The notes beneath the pieces were generated by a model. That model had not been told where the DNA came from and did no database searches. It saw nothing but the letters and a program-made list of their open reading frames with translations. From Shewanella sp. HN-41 (GTDB lineage: Bacteria; Pseudomonadota; Gammaproteobacteria; Enterobacterales; Shewanellaceae): a stretch of 64,000 bases of DNA. Location: assembly GCF_000217915.1 (NCBI RefSeq), contig NZ_AFOZ01000025.1:1-64000 (forward strand). The letters are read 5' to 3'. This document shows, piece by piece, positions 55,698 through 64,000 of the stretch; within the stretch, counting starts at the first letter, position 1, and every line of letters starts with the position of its first letter. A program made the position numbers and the translations under genes.

Positions 55698-57083
55698 TTA
55701 TCGATCATTATCGGTTTCATCGGGCATAGTCAGGTCGATTTCATCGTGGGAAAGTGCTGCGGGTTTATTTTCCGCGGCTTCATCCAACAGACGTTGCTCC
55801 GCAGCGGCTAATGCTTGAGCAAGGCTCTGACGCTTACGCCATACAATTAAACCTAACACCCCTAAAATCAATAACACCGCATTGATGCTAATGATCCAGA
55901 ACATGGCATCTTGTTTCGCCAGCGCCTCTTCTTCTGCGGCTTTTTGGGCGGCAATGGCCGCTAACACCTCAGGACTGGGCGGGGGCTCAGGCGGTTGTAC
56001 GAGGTTAAAAAAGAGTTCAGGCAAATCGAGCACAATTTCACGACCAGTGTGCGTTGTTGTCGCTGCAAAACCCTTAATGCGATAACTGCCAAACTCAGAA
56101 ACGGGTGGTAATATCAACTCAGTGTCGGGTTCTGTTAGTCCATTAAGCACAACAGGCAGTTGTAGCCCAGCAGGGCCGACCAATTCAAATGAAAAATGGG
56201 TTTCAGCTAGCTGCAACACTGTACTATCTACATGCAGCATGATTTTCCATTGGCCCGTCAAGGGATCTTCTGGGGTAATAACCTCTGCATTTATCGGACG
56301 CGCAGATAAGGAAAAAGGAAAAGAGATTTGCCGCTCAAACACGTTATTACGCGCTTGAACCACAAAATCATATTCACCCCAGGGCTGTCTAAGATTAATG
56401 TCACTGGTAAATAGCCCATCATCGGGCGTTTCATCGAGCTTTTCGCCACTGTCCTTATAGGAACCAGCAATGATATCGCCCGCGGCAAAGTTTTCATCCC
56501 CCGCCCTATGCTTACTCACAAAATGTGCCGTCCACTCAACCAGATAATCTAAGCCTGGCATACGGACGCGCTCAGCATCTCCCATTAGCTTGGCAACAAT
56601 TTTGACCTGTTCTCCCTGGAAGAGCGGTTGTGGCAACGGCTGAACTTCGATTTCAAGCTTAGAGACTTTCTTGATCTTAGAGCCAGGTACGACCTTGCCG
56701 ACCAACTGCCAAGGCCCTGGTTGTGGCGATTCAATGTAAATCATGTCACCGGTAATACCGTCAACCCATTTTACGGTTTCGGGGTGACGACTGGCGTACC
56801 ACTTACTGCCATCGGGAAGCACTACCACCACGGGTGCAGACCCATATTCACGCTCCACCAATAGGGTCATGCTGCTGACCATATGGTCGATCCTAAAGCG
56901 ATTTTTAAGCTCCGACGCGGTATCTAATGACACCACTTTTACTGTGGGTGTCTGCACGTTAGTGGAAATATTCGCGTTAGCAACAGGCTCAGGCTTATCC
57001 ACCGCCCATATAACGGCGCTGGCGAATAGAGTGCTTAGCAGTAAACCAATCTTGAACAGGGTTGTGTGGAGCGATATGGTCAT
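55698..57083 (-). CDS. TIGR03503 family membrane-anchored protein
   Basis: Protein of 461 aa with an N-terminal signal sequence (LFKIGLLLSTLFASAVIWAV), a large beta-rich periplasmic part and one C-terminal transmembrane helix (FWIISINAVLLILGVLGLIVW) before a charged cytoplasmic tail. EAEEALAKQ-like residues precede the helix. I recognise it as the TIGR03503 family of Vibrio and Shewanella relatives, of unknown function; a von Willebrand-type or chaperone role is only speculation. It is 10 bp downstream of dnaQ on the same strand. Confidence 0.82.
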   Translation of the reverse strand: MTISLHTTLFKIGLLLSTLFASAVIWAVDKPEPVANANISTNVQTPTVKVVSLDTASELKNRFRIDHMVSSMTLLVEREYGSAPVVVVLPDGSKWYASRHPETVKWVDGITGDMIYIESPQPGPWQLVGKVVPGSKIKKVSKLEIEVQPLPQPLFQGEQVKIVAKLMGDAERVRMPGLDYLVEWTAHFVSKHRAGDENFAAGDIIAGSYKDSGEKLDETPDDGLFTSDINLRQPWGEYDFVVQARNNVFERQISFPFSLSARPINAEVITPEDPLTGQWKIMLHVDSTVLQLAETHFSFELVGPAGLQLPVVLNGLTEPDTELILPPVSEFGSYRIKGFAATTTHTGREIVLDLPELFFNLVQPPEPPPSPEVLAAIAAQKAAEEEALAKQDAMFWIISINAVLLILGVLGLIVWRKRQSLAQALAAAEQRLLDEAAENKPAALSHDEIDLTMPDETDNDR

Positions 57084-57093
57084 AACAGATTAT

Positions 57094-57822
57094 CTATCCT
57101 CTCCAGAGGCATTTTCCTGATTTTGCGACTAAATCAAGGCGTTGTTCATGCATGACTAGTTCATCGGCCGAAGCGCTGATCACTTTAAGATTAAGTGAAT
57201 TAGGATCGAATCTTTGGATCCCGCCCGCTTCCTGCCCGACTTCTTCGTTTGATAAATTGAATTTAGTTTGACCACCCGTCATGGTTAAGTAGACGTCGGC
57301 GAGGATCTCGGCATCCAATAATGCGCCATGGTACTGACGGCGGGAGTTATCTATACCGTAGCGTTTACACAGGGCATCGAGGTTATTTTTCTGCCCTGGG
57401 TGTAAAAACTTGGCAATTTCTAAGGTATCGAGAATGTCACAAATACTGGCCGTTTTCGGACCTTGGGGTTGCAGTAATGAAAACTCATGGTCCATAAAGC
57501 TCACGTCGAAGTTTGCGTTATGGGCGACAATTTCAGCACCGTCAATAAACTCAATAAATTGCTGGGCAACTTGGTGGAACCGCGGCTCATGCGCGACGCG
57601 CTCATCGGTAATACCGTGCACCGCAATAGCTTCGGGATCGATAGCTTGTCCAGGATTAATATACTGGTGAAAATAGCGTCCAGTCAGGCGACGGTTGATG
57701 ACTTCAACGCAGCCGATTTCGATAATTCTGTGCCCCAAATAGACGGCACCACTGCCCTGGTTCATACCAGTAGTTTCAGTATCCAGAATAATCTGACGAC
57801 TGGCGTTTGAGATAATATTCAT
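57094..57822 (-). CDS. dnaQ: DNA polymerase III epsilon subunit (proofreading exonuclease)
   Basis: The 3'-5' exonuclease subunit of the replicase core, 242 aa. It has DEDDh motifs: ExoI ILDTETTG with Asp14 and Glu16, ExoII HNANFDVSFMDHE, and ExoIII in YHGALLDAEILADVY. The C-terminal tail has the region binding the alpha subunit. It is divergent from rnhA across 70 bp, the classic arrangement with overlapping promoters. The TIGR03503 gene follows immediately downstream. Confidence 0.97.
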   Translation of the reverse strand: MNIISNASRQIILDTETTGMNQGSGAVYLGHRIIEIGCVEVINRRLTGRYFHQYINPGQAIDPEAIAVHGITDERVAHEPRFHQVAQQFIEFIDGAEIVAHNANFDVSFMDHEFSLLQPQGPKTASICDILDTLEIAKFLHPGQKNNLDALCKRYGIDNSRRQYHGALLDAEILADVYLTMTGGQTKFNLSNEEVGQEAGGIQRFDPNSLNLKVISASADELVMHEQRLDLVAKSGKCLWRG

Positions 57823-57892
57823 ACTTTTATGCGCTTCTTATGACAATTTTTAGTTATACTCGGCCGAAATTCTCGGTAATGGTAACAATTCG

Positions 57893-58363
57893 ATGACTGA
57901 ACTAAAACTGATCCACATCTTCACCGACGGCTCTTGCTTAGGCAACCCCGGTCCTGGTGGTTATGGCATTGTAATGAATTATAAAGGCCATACAAAGGAG
58001 ATGTCCGACGGTTTTGCCCTCACAACCAATAATCGCATGGAATTACTGGCGCCTATCATCGCTCTGGAAAGTTTAAAAGAGCCCTGTCGCGTGGTGCTCA
58101 CCAGCGATAGCCAATATATGCGCCAAGGGATCATGACTTGGATCCACAACTGGAAGAAAAAAGGCTGGATAACTTCCAACCGCACGCCAGTCAAAAACGT
58201 GGATTTGTGGAAGCGTCTCGATAAGGCCTCACAAATACATAGGATTGATTGGCAATGGGTAAAAGGCCATGCGGGGCATGCGGAAAATGAACGCTGCGAC
58301 ATCCTCGCCCGAACTGCCGCAGAAACAAACCCAACCCAAGCTGACGAAGGCTACCAACCTTAA
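57893..58363 (+). CDS. rnhA: Ribonuclease HI
   Basis: Cleaves RNA in RNA:DNA hybrids, 156 aa. The active-site acidic residues are Asp12 ([11 protein letters not shown]), Glu50 (NRMELLAP), Asp72 (LTSDSQYM) and a later Asp in [12 protein letters not shown]. The Lys/Trp-rich handle region is [12 protein letters not shown]. It is divergent from dnaQ and converges with the LysR gene downstream across a 48-bp gap. Confidence 0.97.
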   Translation: MTELKLIHIFTDGSCLGNPGPGGYGIVMNYKGHTKEMSDGFALTTNNRMELLAPIIALESLKEPCRVVLTSDSQYMRQGIMTWIHNWKKKGWITSNRTPVKNVDLWKRLDKASQIHRIDWQWVKGHAGHAENERCDILARTAAETNPTQADEGYQP

Positions 58364-58411
58364 TGTATCAAGCTGTTTTGGTTACTTTGGTCAATGCCCT
58401 CACCATTTTGC

Positions 58412-59305
58412 CTAGGCAATATTAAAGAAATTTCCACAAAATTGTACAAATGCTTGCCCTAAAGACGTCGCTTGGCGACTCTTATGGGTAATGCGATAAA
58501 ATTGCCGCTCCAAGACTAAGCCTTCAATTGTCACTAGGGCTAATTCCTTACGACTGATGTCTTTATCCAGTGTGAGCTCAGATAATACCCCTAAGCCCGC
58601 ACCTTGCTTAACAGCAAGTTTTATCGCATCGGGCGTAGTAAAGCAGAACTTGGCCTCGGGCTGCATATCCAGCTCATTGGCCGCATTCACAAAATATTCC
58701 CTCGTACCCGAGCCCTCCTCCCTAAGCACCCAGGATTGACCTCTCACCATAGAAGGCGTAACGGTTTGCCCGGCTAAAGGGTGTGCAGGATGGCAAAATA
58801 CCAATAATCTATCCTTATGCCATGCTTCAACATTAAGACGGTTATCGGTGCAATGCCCTTCGATAAATCCCATTTCCGAACGGAACTGTGCCACGGATTG
58901 GATCACATCTTGTGTGTTAGTGATCGCCACATCAACATGGGTTTGGGTATGCTGCTGGCAAAAAGCCACCGCCGCCTTTGCAAGGAGATAATTACCGATA
59001 GTTGAACTGGCGCTGACACTTAAGTGCCCCACCAAATCCCCGCCTTGAGAGGTAAAAGCCTGCTCAATTTGTTCGACTCGATGAAGCAACTCCGTTGCCA
59101 GTGGCAATAATAAATTTCCCTGAGAATTCAGCTGCAGTCGATTACCAATCCGTTCAAATAGACGCGCATTGAGTTGTTTTTCTAATTCGGCCAATGCCAT
59201 AGAAGTGGCCGGAGGCGATAGATTGACTTGCTCCGCTGCTTTAGCAACTTGGCCATTGCGTGCTACAGCTTCAAAAACAGCAAGTTGCCTTAAGGTAATT
59301 CGCAT
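58412..59305 (-). CDS. LysR-family regulator (YeiE/CysB-like group)
   Basis: LysR-type regulator of 297 aa. The helix-turn-helix is in MRITLRQLAVFEAVARNGQVAKAAEQVNLSPPATSMALAELEKQL, typical of the YeiE-like branch. The effector domain is conserved through HLSVSASSTIGNYLLAKAAVAFCQQH. It is 23 bp downstream of the methyltransferase gene on the same strand, so it may be cotranscribed. The target is unknown. Confidence 0.88.
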   Translation of the reverse strand: MRITLRQLAVFEAVARNGQVAKAAEQVNLSPPATSMALAELEKQLNARLFERIGNRLQLNSQGNLLLPLATELLHRVEQIEQAFTSQGGDLVGHLSVSASSTIGNYLLAKAAVAFCQQHTQTHVDVAITNTQDVIQSVAQFRSEMGFIEGHCTDNRLNVEAWHKDRLLVFCHPAHPLAGQTVTPSMVRGQSWVLREEGSGTREYFVNAANELDMQPEAKFCFTTPDAIKLAVKQGAGLGVLSELTLDKDISRKELALVTIEGLVLERQFYRITHKSRQATSLGQAFVQFCGNFFNIA

Positions 59306-59328
59306 ATCACACTCGTTTATACACTGAG

Positions 59329-60108
59329 TTATTTTACATGTTCGGATAAATGTTCTGAACGTCCTGCCGTAGGTGCTGCGGTCCAGTTAGGTTGCAACAC
59401 TTTGCGTTTATCGCGGATTGGCGTTAATGGCGATTCTAATTTACGCGCCACAATCAGGTATAAACTGCCCGCACTCGGCAACCAAGAAGCCAAGGTTTGC
59501 TGCATAAAACGCCCTTCATTAAACTCGCCAATTAAAGGGTGATACACTAAACGCTCGTCACTCACCACTTGATATCCTAAAAGACCAAGCCAATCTCGTA
59601 CCCGTGACGGCATAAAAAAACGCCCATTCCAAGGGAGGCAATCTTGATATTTAGGCCATAGCTTGCCTAAAAAAATCGGACTTAACGGATTGAACCCCAC
59701 AATAAACAGATATCCCCCAGCGATAAGCACTCTGTCTGTTTCACGTAAAATGCGGTAGGGATCGGGCTCAAACTCTAGTAGTAGACTCATCACCACCGCA
59801 TCTATAACGCCATTTTGCAGCGGCAGATGACAAAAATCCCCGACTATGGATGCATTGTCGCTGGCAGTGAGGGAAAAGTGGTGTGCAACGGGTGATTCCA
59901 TACTCGACAGGGCTGCACTTAAAGGGCCGAGCTTCAACAAATGATAACCAAAAACTCTTGGCCACCAATGGGCTAACTTCTCAGCAACAGCTTGCTGTAA
60001 GGTGGAACCATTAGGCAAGTCTTCCCATTGCTCGGGTTTGCGTTCAGTACTGAAATACGACACAAAGTTCCTCCTTCCACCATAAAACTCTGCCATAGAT
60101 GAATCCAT
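59329..60108 (-). CDS. SAM-dependent methyltransferase (YafS-like)
   Basis: Methyltransferase-domain protein of 259 aa. It has [22 protein letters not shown] near the N-terminus and the acidic Rossmann strand replaced by ...[15 protein letters not shown]. The [43 protein letters not shown] segment corresponds to motifs IV-VI. Its position beside rnhA/dnaQ and divergent from gloB matches E. coli yafS. The canonical GxGxG motif I is degenerate, so SAM binding is uncertain. Confidence 0.85.
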   Translation of the reverse strand: MDSSMAEFYGGRRNFVSYFSTERKPEQWEDLPNGSTLQQAVAEKLAHWWPRVFGYHLLKLGPLSAALSSMESPVAHHFSLTASDNASIVGDFCHLPLQNGVIDAVVMSLLLEFEPDPYRILRETDRVLIAGGYLFIVGFNPLSPIFLGKLWPKYQDCLPWNGRFFMPSRVRDWLGLLGYQVVSDERLVYHPLIGEFNEGRFMQQTLASWLPSAGSLYLIVARKLESPLTPIRDKRKVLQPNWTAAPTAGRSEHLSEHVK

Positions 60109-60292
60109 ATGGGATCATGCTAGGCATATACCCAAGCTACCTGAAAATATGAGTTTCAGCATCTTCAGGTTGTTTGAGTATAAACATCACCCCATTCAAT
60201 CGCTTTCATCAAAACGACAACAGTCGCCAAGCACCTTCCACTTGTGGATAATAACCTTATCTTTAAATCGAAATACAGCCATAGGTGACCCT

Positions 60293-61096
60293 ATGCTCAC
60301 TATAACAGCGATTAATGCCTTTAATGACAATTATATCTGGGTGTTACGGCAAGGAACTCTAGCTCAGGTCTATGTGGTTGACCCTGGCGATGCAAAAGTG
60401 GTCATTGCCCATATCGAGTCTCATCGACTAGAACTTGCGGGCATTTTACTCACCCATCACCATAGGGATCATACGGACGGTATTGCGGAATTAGTGGAAT
60501 ACGTAAAGCAAACAACCCAGAGTGTCCTCAAGGTGTATGGACCACACAGTGAAGCCATTAACGGGATCAATGTACCACTCGATCCCGTCGCAACGATGGA
60601 ACTCTCACTTCCCTTCCTCAAGCATAAAATGCAAATACTGAGCGTTCCAGGCCACACCGCAGGCCATATAGCCTATGTTATCGAAGATGCTCTTTTTTGT
60701 GGTGATACTTTATTCAGCGCTGGCTGTGGCCGTTTGTTTGAAGGTACGCCCCAGCAAATGCTCCACTCTCTCACCCAACTGGCAAACCTGCCCGCCAATA
60801 CCAAAGTCTACTGCGCCCATGAATACACCCTAGCTAATCTTAAATTTGCTCTAACGGTCGATCCAAACAACGCCGCTTTAAAGACATACGCTCAGCAAGC
60901 TGCTGATATGCGTGCCCAAGGTAAGGCAACGATTCCCTCTAACATTGCATTAGAACAAGCTGTTAATCCATTTTTACGCACAGATGACCTCAATATATTG
61001 AGTAGCATAAAACAGCATTTCAGCGTTCAAGATCCCAGTAAATTAGATAAACTCACCTGCTTTACCCTGCTTAGACAGTGGAAAGATATTTTTTAG
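60293..61096 (+). CDS. gloB: Hydroxyacylglutathione hydrolase (glyoxalase II)
   Basis: Metallo-beta-lactamase-fold enzyme that hydrolyses S-lactoylglutathione to lactate and glutathione. I start it at the ATG at 60293 (267 aa, [16 protein letters not shown]). The frame upstream to 60149 does not match the family. The binuclear metal motif is [10 protein letters not shown] (residues 54-63), with [26 protein letters not shown] and [14 protein letters not shown] supplying the other ligands. It is divergent from the methyltransferase gene. Confidence 0.95.
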   Translation: MLTITAINAFNDNYIWVLRQGTLAQVYVVDPGDAKVVIAHIESHRLELAGILLTHHHRDHTDGIAELVEYVKQTTQSVLKVYGPHSEAINGINVPLDPVATMELSLPFLKHKMQILSVPGHTAGHIAYVIEDALFCGDTLFSAGCGRLFEGTPQQMLHSLTQLANLPANTKVYCAHEYTLANLKFALTVDPNNAALKTYAQQAADMRAQGKATIPSNIALEQAVNPFLRTDDLNILSSIKQHFSVQDPSKLDKLTCFTLLRQWKDIF

Positions 61097-61138
61097 CAGA
61101 AACAGTTTTATTTCAGATTGAAATTTATACAGTTTTTT

Positions 61139-61167
61139 CCATTTTTGATGATGTAAGTCAAAAATGG
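61139..61167 (+). terminator. Hairpin downstream of gloB
   Basis: Perfect 10-bp stem CCATTTTTGA (61139-61148) with TCAAAAATGG (61158-61167), 43 bp after the gloB stop. No T tract follows, so its role as a terminator is tentative. Confidence 0.45.
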
Positions 61168-61346
61168 CCTTACATTATGTAAGATAATTAAGGGACAAGA
61201 TAGAAAAGATCCCATAGAATGGCTCGTTTTTGCGTGAATACTTTGCGCTCTGTGTTGTCATTACCTTCATTAAAATTATTCGGTTAACAATAGAACTGAC
61301 ATAAATGAAGCCCTGACAATGCACTAACAGAGGACTACCGTTTTCC

Positions 61347-62894
61347 ATGAGAGTATCACTTTATGTTGTAGTAGGGGGATTTACCCTGCTCACTGGTTGT
61401 CAAACCTTAGACAACCACGAGGTTACTAAGCCAGAAGCTGAAACCGTCGCAATCGAAAATACAGTCCCACAGTATTACCTCGCATCCCCAGCCGAATCGG
61501 CTCAAATTAACGATGTGTGGGAACGGATCCGTCAGGGAATGCAATTACCTATCCCGGATCAAAAACTGGTTAATCAATACCGTGATTGGTACATTAAGAA
61601 CCCAAAGCACCTAGAAATTATTTCAGAGCGTGCGGCACCCTATATGTATATGATCGTGGAAGAGCTTGAAAAGCGTCATCTTCCAATTGAAATCGCCCTA
61701 TTGCCCATTATTGAAAGTGCCTTCGATCCTTCGGCCTCATCGGCAAGTGCAGCTTCGGGTTTATGGCAATTTACTACGCCTATGGCCAACCATTTTGGCC
61801 TAGAAATGAACTGGTGGTACGACGGACGCCGCGATGTTCCGGCATCCACAGTTGCGGCGTTGGATATGTTGGAATACCTCTATGAGAAAACCAATAATAA
61901 TTGGCTCTATGCCTTTGCCGCCTATAATTCGGGCGAATCCCGAGTACTCAATGCCATTAAACGCAATGAGGAAAAAGGGCTAAAAACCGATTTTTGGTCT
62001 CTCAATTTACCAAAAGAAACCGAGCGTTATGTCCCTCAATTGCTCGCACTTGCCGAAGTCATCAAACATGCGGATGAATATGGCATCAGTTTAGCCCCAA
62101 TTGAGAACAGTCCTTCTATTGAAGTTGTGGATATCGATAGCCAGATTGATCTTGCGATGGCAGCTGGGCTCGCCAATATGACAACCCTGGAGCTGCAAAA
62201 ACTCAATCCAGGTTATAACCGTTGGGCAACCTCGCCATTGGGACCGCATACTTTAGTGCTACCAATTGATAAATCTGAAGAATTCAAAAAAGCCCTCGCA
62301 GAAACAGAGAGCGAAGCGCGGGTCAGTTGGTTGAGATATACCATTAAGTCTGGCGATAGCATTGGGGTTATCGCAAAAAATCATCATACGACCATTGCAG
62401 CAATTCGTGCGGCTAATGGTATGAAAAACAATACTATTGTTGCAGGTAGACATTTGATCATCCCGGTATCTGCGGATGATAAACAGCTGTATGCCATATC
62501 AACGAGCCAAAAACTCCCGAAGAAAACGCGAGCTGTGGCAACGGGTCCTCAGATGACCTACAAAGTGCAATCTGGAGATACCCTATGGGAAATTGCACGC
62601 CATCATAAGGTGAGTATAAAACAGCTAACAGCATGGAATCATTTGAATAAAAACAGCAAACTGCATGCTGGACAACAGCTCACCATAATAGCGCCACAGG
62701 CTACAGTGTCGGCTGAACAAATTCGAACAGTGAGTTATAAGGTGAAATCCGGTGATTCATTAGCGCGGATCGCCAGCAAGTTTAACGTCACGGTAGCCGA
62801 GTTATTAGAATGGAACAGCTTAACGCCATCGCAATACATCCAACCCGGTCAAGTGTTAAAACTGGTGGTTGATGAGAGCAAGTTAAACGCCTAA
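61347..62894 (+). CDS. mltD: Membrane-bound lytic murein transglycosylase D with three LysM domains
   Basis: Outer-membrane lipoprotein that cleaves glycan strands of peptidoglycan. It is 515 aa long, with a lipobox LLTGC and Cys18. The transglycosylase domain has catalytic Glu122 in ALLPIIESAFDPSASSAS and the downstream GLWQFTTPMA and AFAAYNSGESRVLNAI motifs. Three LysM repeats follow at the C-terminus, at about residues 333-375 (YTIKSGDSIGVIAKNH), 405-450 (YKVQSGDTLWEIARHH) and 465-509 (YKVKSGDSLARIASKF). E. coli MltD has two LysM repeats, so the third is a difference. It follows gloB, as in E. coli. Confidence 0.95.
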   Translation: MRVSLYVVVGGFTLLTGCQTLDNHEVTKPEAETVAIENTVPQYYLASPAESAQINDVWERIRQGMQLPIPDQKLVNQYRDWYIKNPKHLEIISERAAPYMYMIVEELEKRHLPIEIALLPIIESAFDPSASSASAASGLWQFTTPMANHFGLEMNWWYDGRRDVPASTVAALDMLEYLYEKTNNNWLYAFAAYNSGESRVLNAIKRNEEKGLKTDFWSLNLPKETERYVPQLLALAEVIKHADEYGISLAPIENSPSIEVVDIDSQIDLAMAAGLANMTTLELQKLNPGYNRWATSPLGPHTLVLPIDKSEEFKKALAETESEARVSWLRYTIKSGDSIGVIAKNHHTTIAAIRAANGMKNNTIVAGRHLIIPVSADDKQLYAISTSQKLPKKTRAVATGPQMTYKVQSGDTLWEIARHHKVSIKQLTAWNHLNKNSKLHAGQQLTIIAPQATVSAEQIRTVSYKVKSGDSLARIASKFNVTVAELLEWNSLTPSQYIQPGQVLKLVVDESKLNA

Positions 62895-62923
62895 TTGATT
62901 GACGGTTAAGCTCGACAGAGAAG

Positions 62924-62955
62924 CAAAGGCAGCGAACCTCAGGACGCTGCCTTTG
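62924..62955 (+). terminator. Terminator downstream of mltD
   Basis: Stem CAAAGGCAGCG (62924-62934) with CGCTGCCTTTG (62945-62955) around a 10-nt loop, with T-rich sequence after it, 30 bp past the mltD stop. Confidence 0.75.
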
Positions 62956-63013
62956 TTGTTAGTGCTATGCACGAAAGCGCTCGACTAGTGGGAACGGCTT
63001 TTAGGGCGTGCCA

Positions 63014-64000
63014 TTAAAAGCCACCTAACTTTTTCAGCAGCGAATCCTTTAACTTTTCCTTGGCCTTATCTGTTTCTTCCTTCAACTGATTGTTGAGTAA
63101 TGCTTGAGTATCCAAGGCATATTCTGGCTTCTGGAAAGTCCCAGTAATGGCTAATGGGATATCGATCCCCACCAAGGCATCTTTCTCACTTCCCCCCTGA
63201 CCTTTAAGTGAATTAACCAAACTGGTCGTCAATTTATAATCTAGGGTTTCCGTCAAGATGTTCGCATTGCCCTTGCCCGCTAACCGTAGTAAGGGTGAGG
63301 ACATAGCAAGATCGGGATTGGTAGCTATACCATCTTCAACGGAAAAATTACCCGTCAGACTCGAAAAATCGGTTTTACGTTCCTCTTTCGTTTCTGCCGA
63401 TAAATCTCCCTTTAACTTAGCCTGAGCACTGCGGATCATCTGCGGAATATTGACACCATAGAGGGCGCCATCGGTTATATCAAAGCGACCATTAGCGAGC
63501 AGATTTTTCTTTAACTGCTCAGGGATCAAGCTCTTACCTTTTCCTTTGATATTAATATTGGCCGTTCCAGCTAATAAATCCACCTCGGCAAGATCTTGCA
63601 GTAACGGCCGAACTTGTACACCCGTCACTTGCTTATCAAATTGATAACTCGCCACTCCCTGACGGGCATCCACTTGCGCGTTGACCAGCAATTTGCCTTG
63701 GTACAAATCGGCGGTCAGTTGTTTAAGGTCAACGACTCCACCTTTGATCCCTAAGTCCAGCAGCCAGTTTTGTGTGGAAAGATTGGCGACCTTAATGGAT
63801 TTCACCGCCAACTTAAGCTTCATATCGAGGGACTTAAGCGCACTCAAATCAGGTTCTGAGGCTTTCGCGGTGGTTGTCTGAGCCGTTTTTGCAGTTCCTT
63901 CAGAGGTTTCCGTTGTTGGCATCAGAGCATCAAGATCGATATCACCCACTTGGAAATCAGCATCAATCTGCGGTACTTTCGCGCCGTAATTCAGTGCTAA
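63014..64000 (-). CDS. asmA: AsmA family protein, C-terminal part (cut by window edge)
   Basis: The frame continues past position 64000 to the right, so only the last about 328 codons are present. The AsmA C-terminal signature is clear in DLKQLTADLYQGKLLVNAQVDARQG, GTANINIKGKGKSLIP, NGRFDITDGALYGVNIPQMI and DYKLTTSLVNSLKGQGG. AsmA-like proteins are inner-membrane-anchored periplasmic proteins linked to phospholipid transport and outer-membrane assembly. Nothing internal looks broken. A linker rich in Thr and Ala (TETSEGTAKTAQTTTAKA) lies in the middle of the visible part. Confidence 0.88.
   Translation of the reverse strand, partial: LALNYGAKVPQIDADFQVGDIDLDALMPTTETSEGTAKTAQTTTAKASEPDLSALKSLDMKLKLAVKSIKVANLSTQNWLLDLGIKGGVVDLKQLTADLYQGKLLVNAQVDARQGVASYQFDKQVTGVQVRPLLQDLAEVDLLAGTANINIKGKGKSLIPEQLKKNLLANGRFDITDGALYGVNIPQMIRSAQAKLKGDLSAETKEERKTDFSSLTGNFSVEDGIATNPDLAMSSPLLRLAGKGNANILTETLDYKLTTSLVNSLKGQGGSEKDALVGIDIPLAITGTFQKPEYALDTQALLNNQLKEETDKAKEKLKDSLLKKLGGF

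Overview
The window is chromosomal DNA of a gammaproteobacterium, most likely Shewanella. This rests on the gene set and local orders: nagZ-ycfP; fadE with FadR- and PsrA-like sites; tRNA-Asp, TIGR03503 protein, dnaQ/rnhA, SAM methyltransferase, gloB, mltD; a rhombosortase-target lipoprotein; and a TonB/GH13 maltodextrin locus. I ran no database search, so the genus is inferred from recognised families.

Layout. 0-1.6 kb: a REP-associated tyrosine transposase, the relic start of a second one, and a dispersed palindromic repeat. 1.6-5 kb: ycfP, nagZ, sdaA. 5-8.4 kb: glutathione-dependent formaldehyde detoxification (fghA, frmA) with a divergent LysR gene. 8.4-15.6 kb: FAD oxidoreductase, DUF938 methyltransferase, D-Ala-D-Ala ligase family protein, GAF-PAS-GGDEF-EAL protein, RNA m5C methyltransferase. 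15.6-27.8 kb: a maltodextrin locus (MFS permease and GH13 glucosidase to the left; TonB receptor, frameshifted flavin-dependent halogenase-like gene and two exported GH13 amylases to the right). Its two arms meet at a 0.5-kb control region with two LacI-type palindromes. 27.9-29.4 kb: VOC protein, small membrane protein, wrbA. 29.4-33 kb: a repeat-rich accessory stretch with two more copies of the dispersed repeat, an array of GACCCCTTTAT units, a 5'-truncated polymorphic toxin with a putative immunity gene, a 48-bp-period repeat and an unknown gene. 33-43.5 kb: rhombotarget lipoprotein, def, alkyltransferase-like protein, DUF3108 protein, class II amidotransferase, fadE, exported acetamidase-like protein, cation/proton antiporter with TrkA-N domain.

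43.8-55.3 kb looks like a genomic island at tRNA-Asp. It is bounded on the left by a degenerate tRNA-Asp 3' half and on the right by two intact tRNA-Asp genes. A 16-bp direct repeat near each end encodes what looks like an integrase tail. Inside are three LysR genes, two MdaB-type quinone reductases, a decayed copy and an intact copy of an F420-reductase-like gene, DoxX, a frameshifted YgiD-type dioxygenase, and a GC-richer amidohydrolase/YdcZ/SMP-30 operon. The theme is probably quinone, catechol and electrophile stress. Two divergent-type promoters in the island are ungapped copies of each other over 100 bp, which suggests one LysR protein controls both units.

55.3-64 kb returns to conserved backbone, ending inside an AsmA-family gene cut by the window edge. 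The most notable signals are the tRNA-Asp island with its duplicated LysR promoter, the repeat/RAYT system, the orphan toxin module invaded by a short repeat, and two genes each broken by one extra A in a homopolymer.
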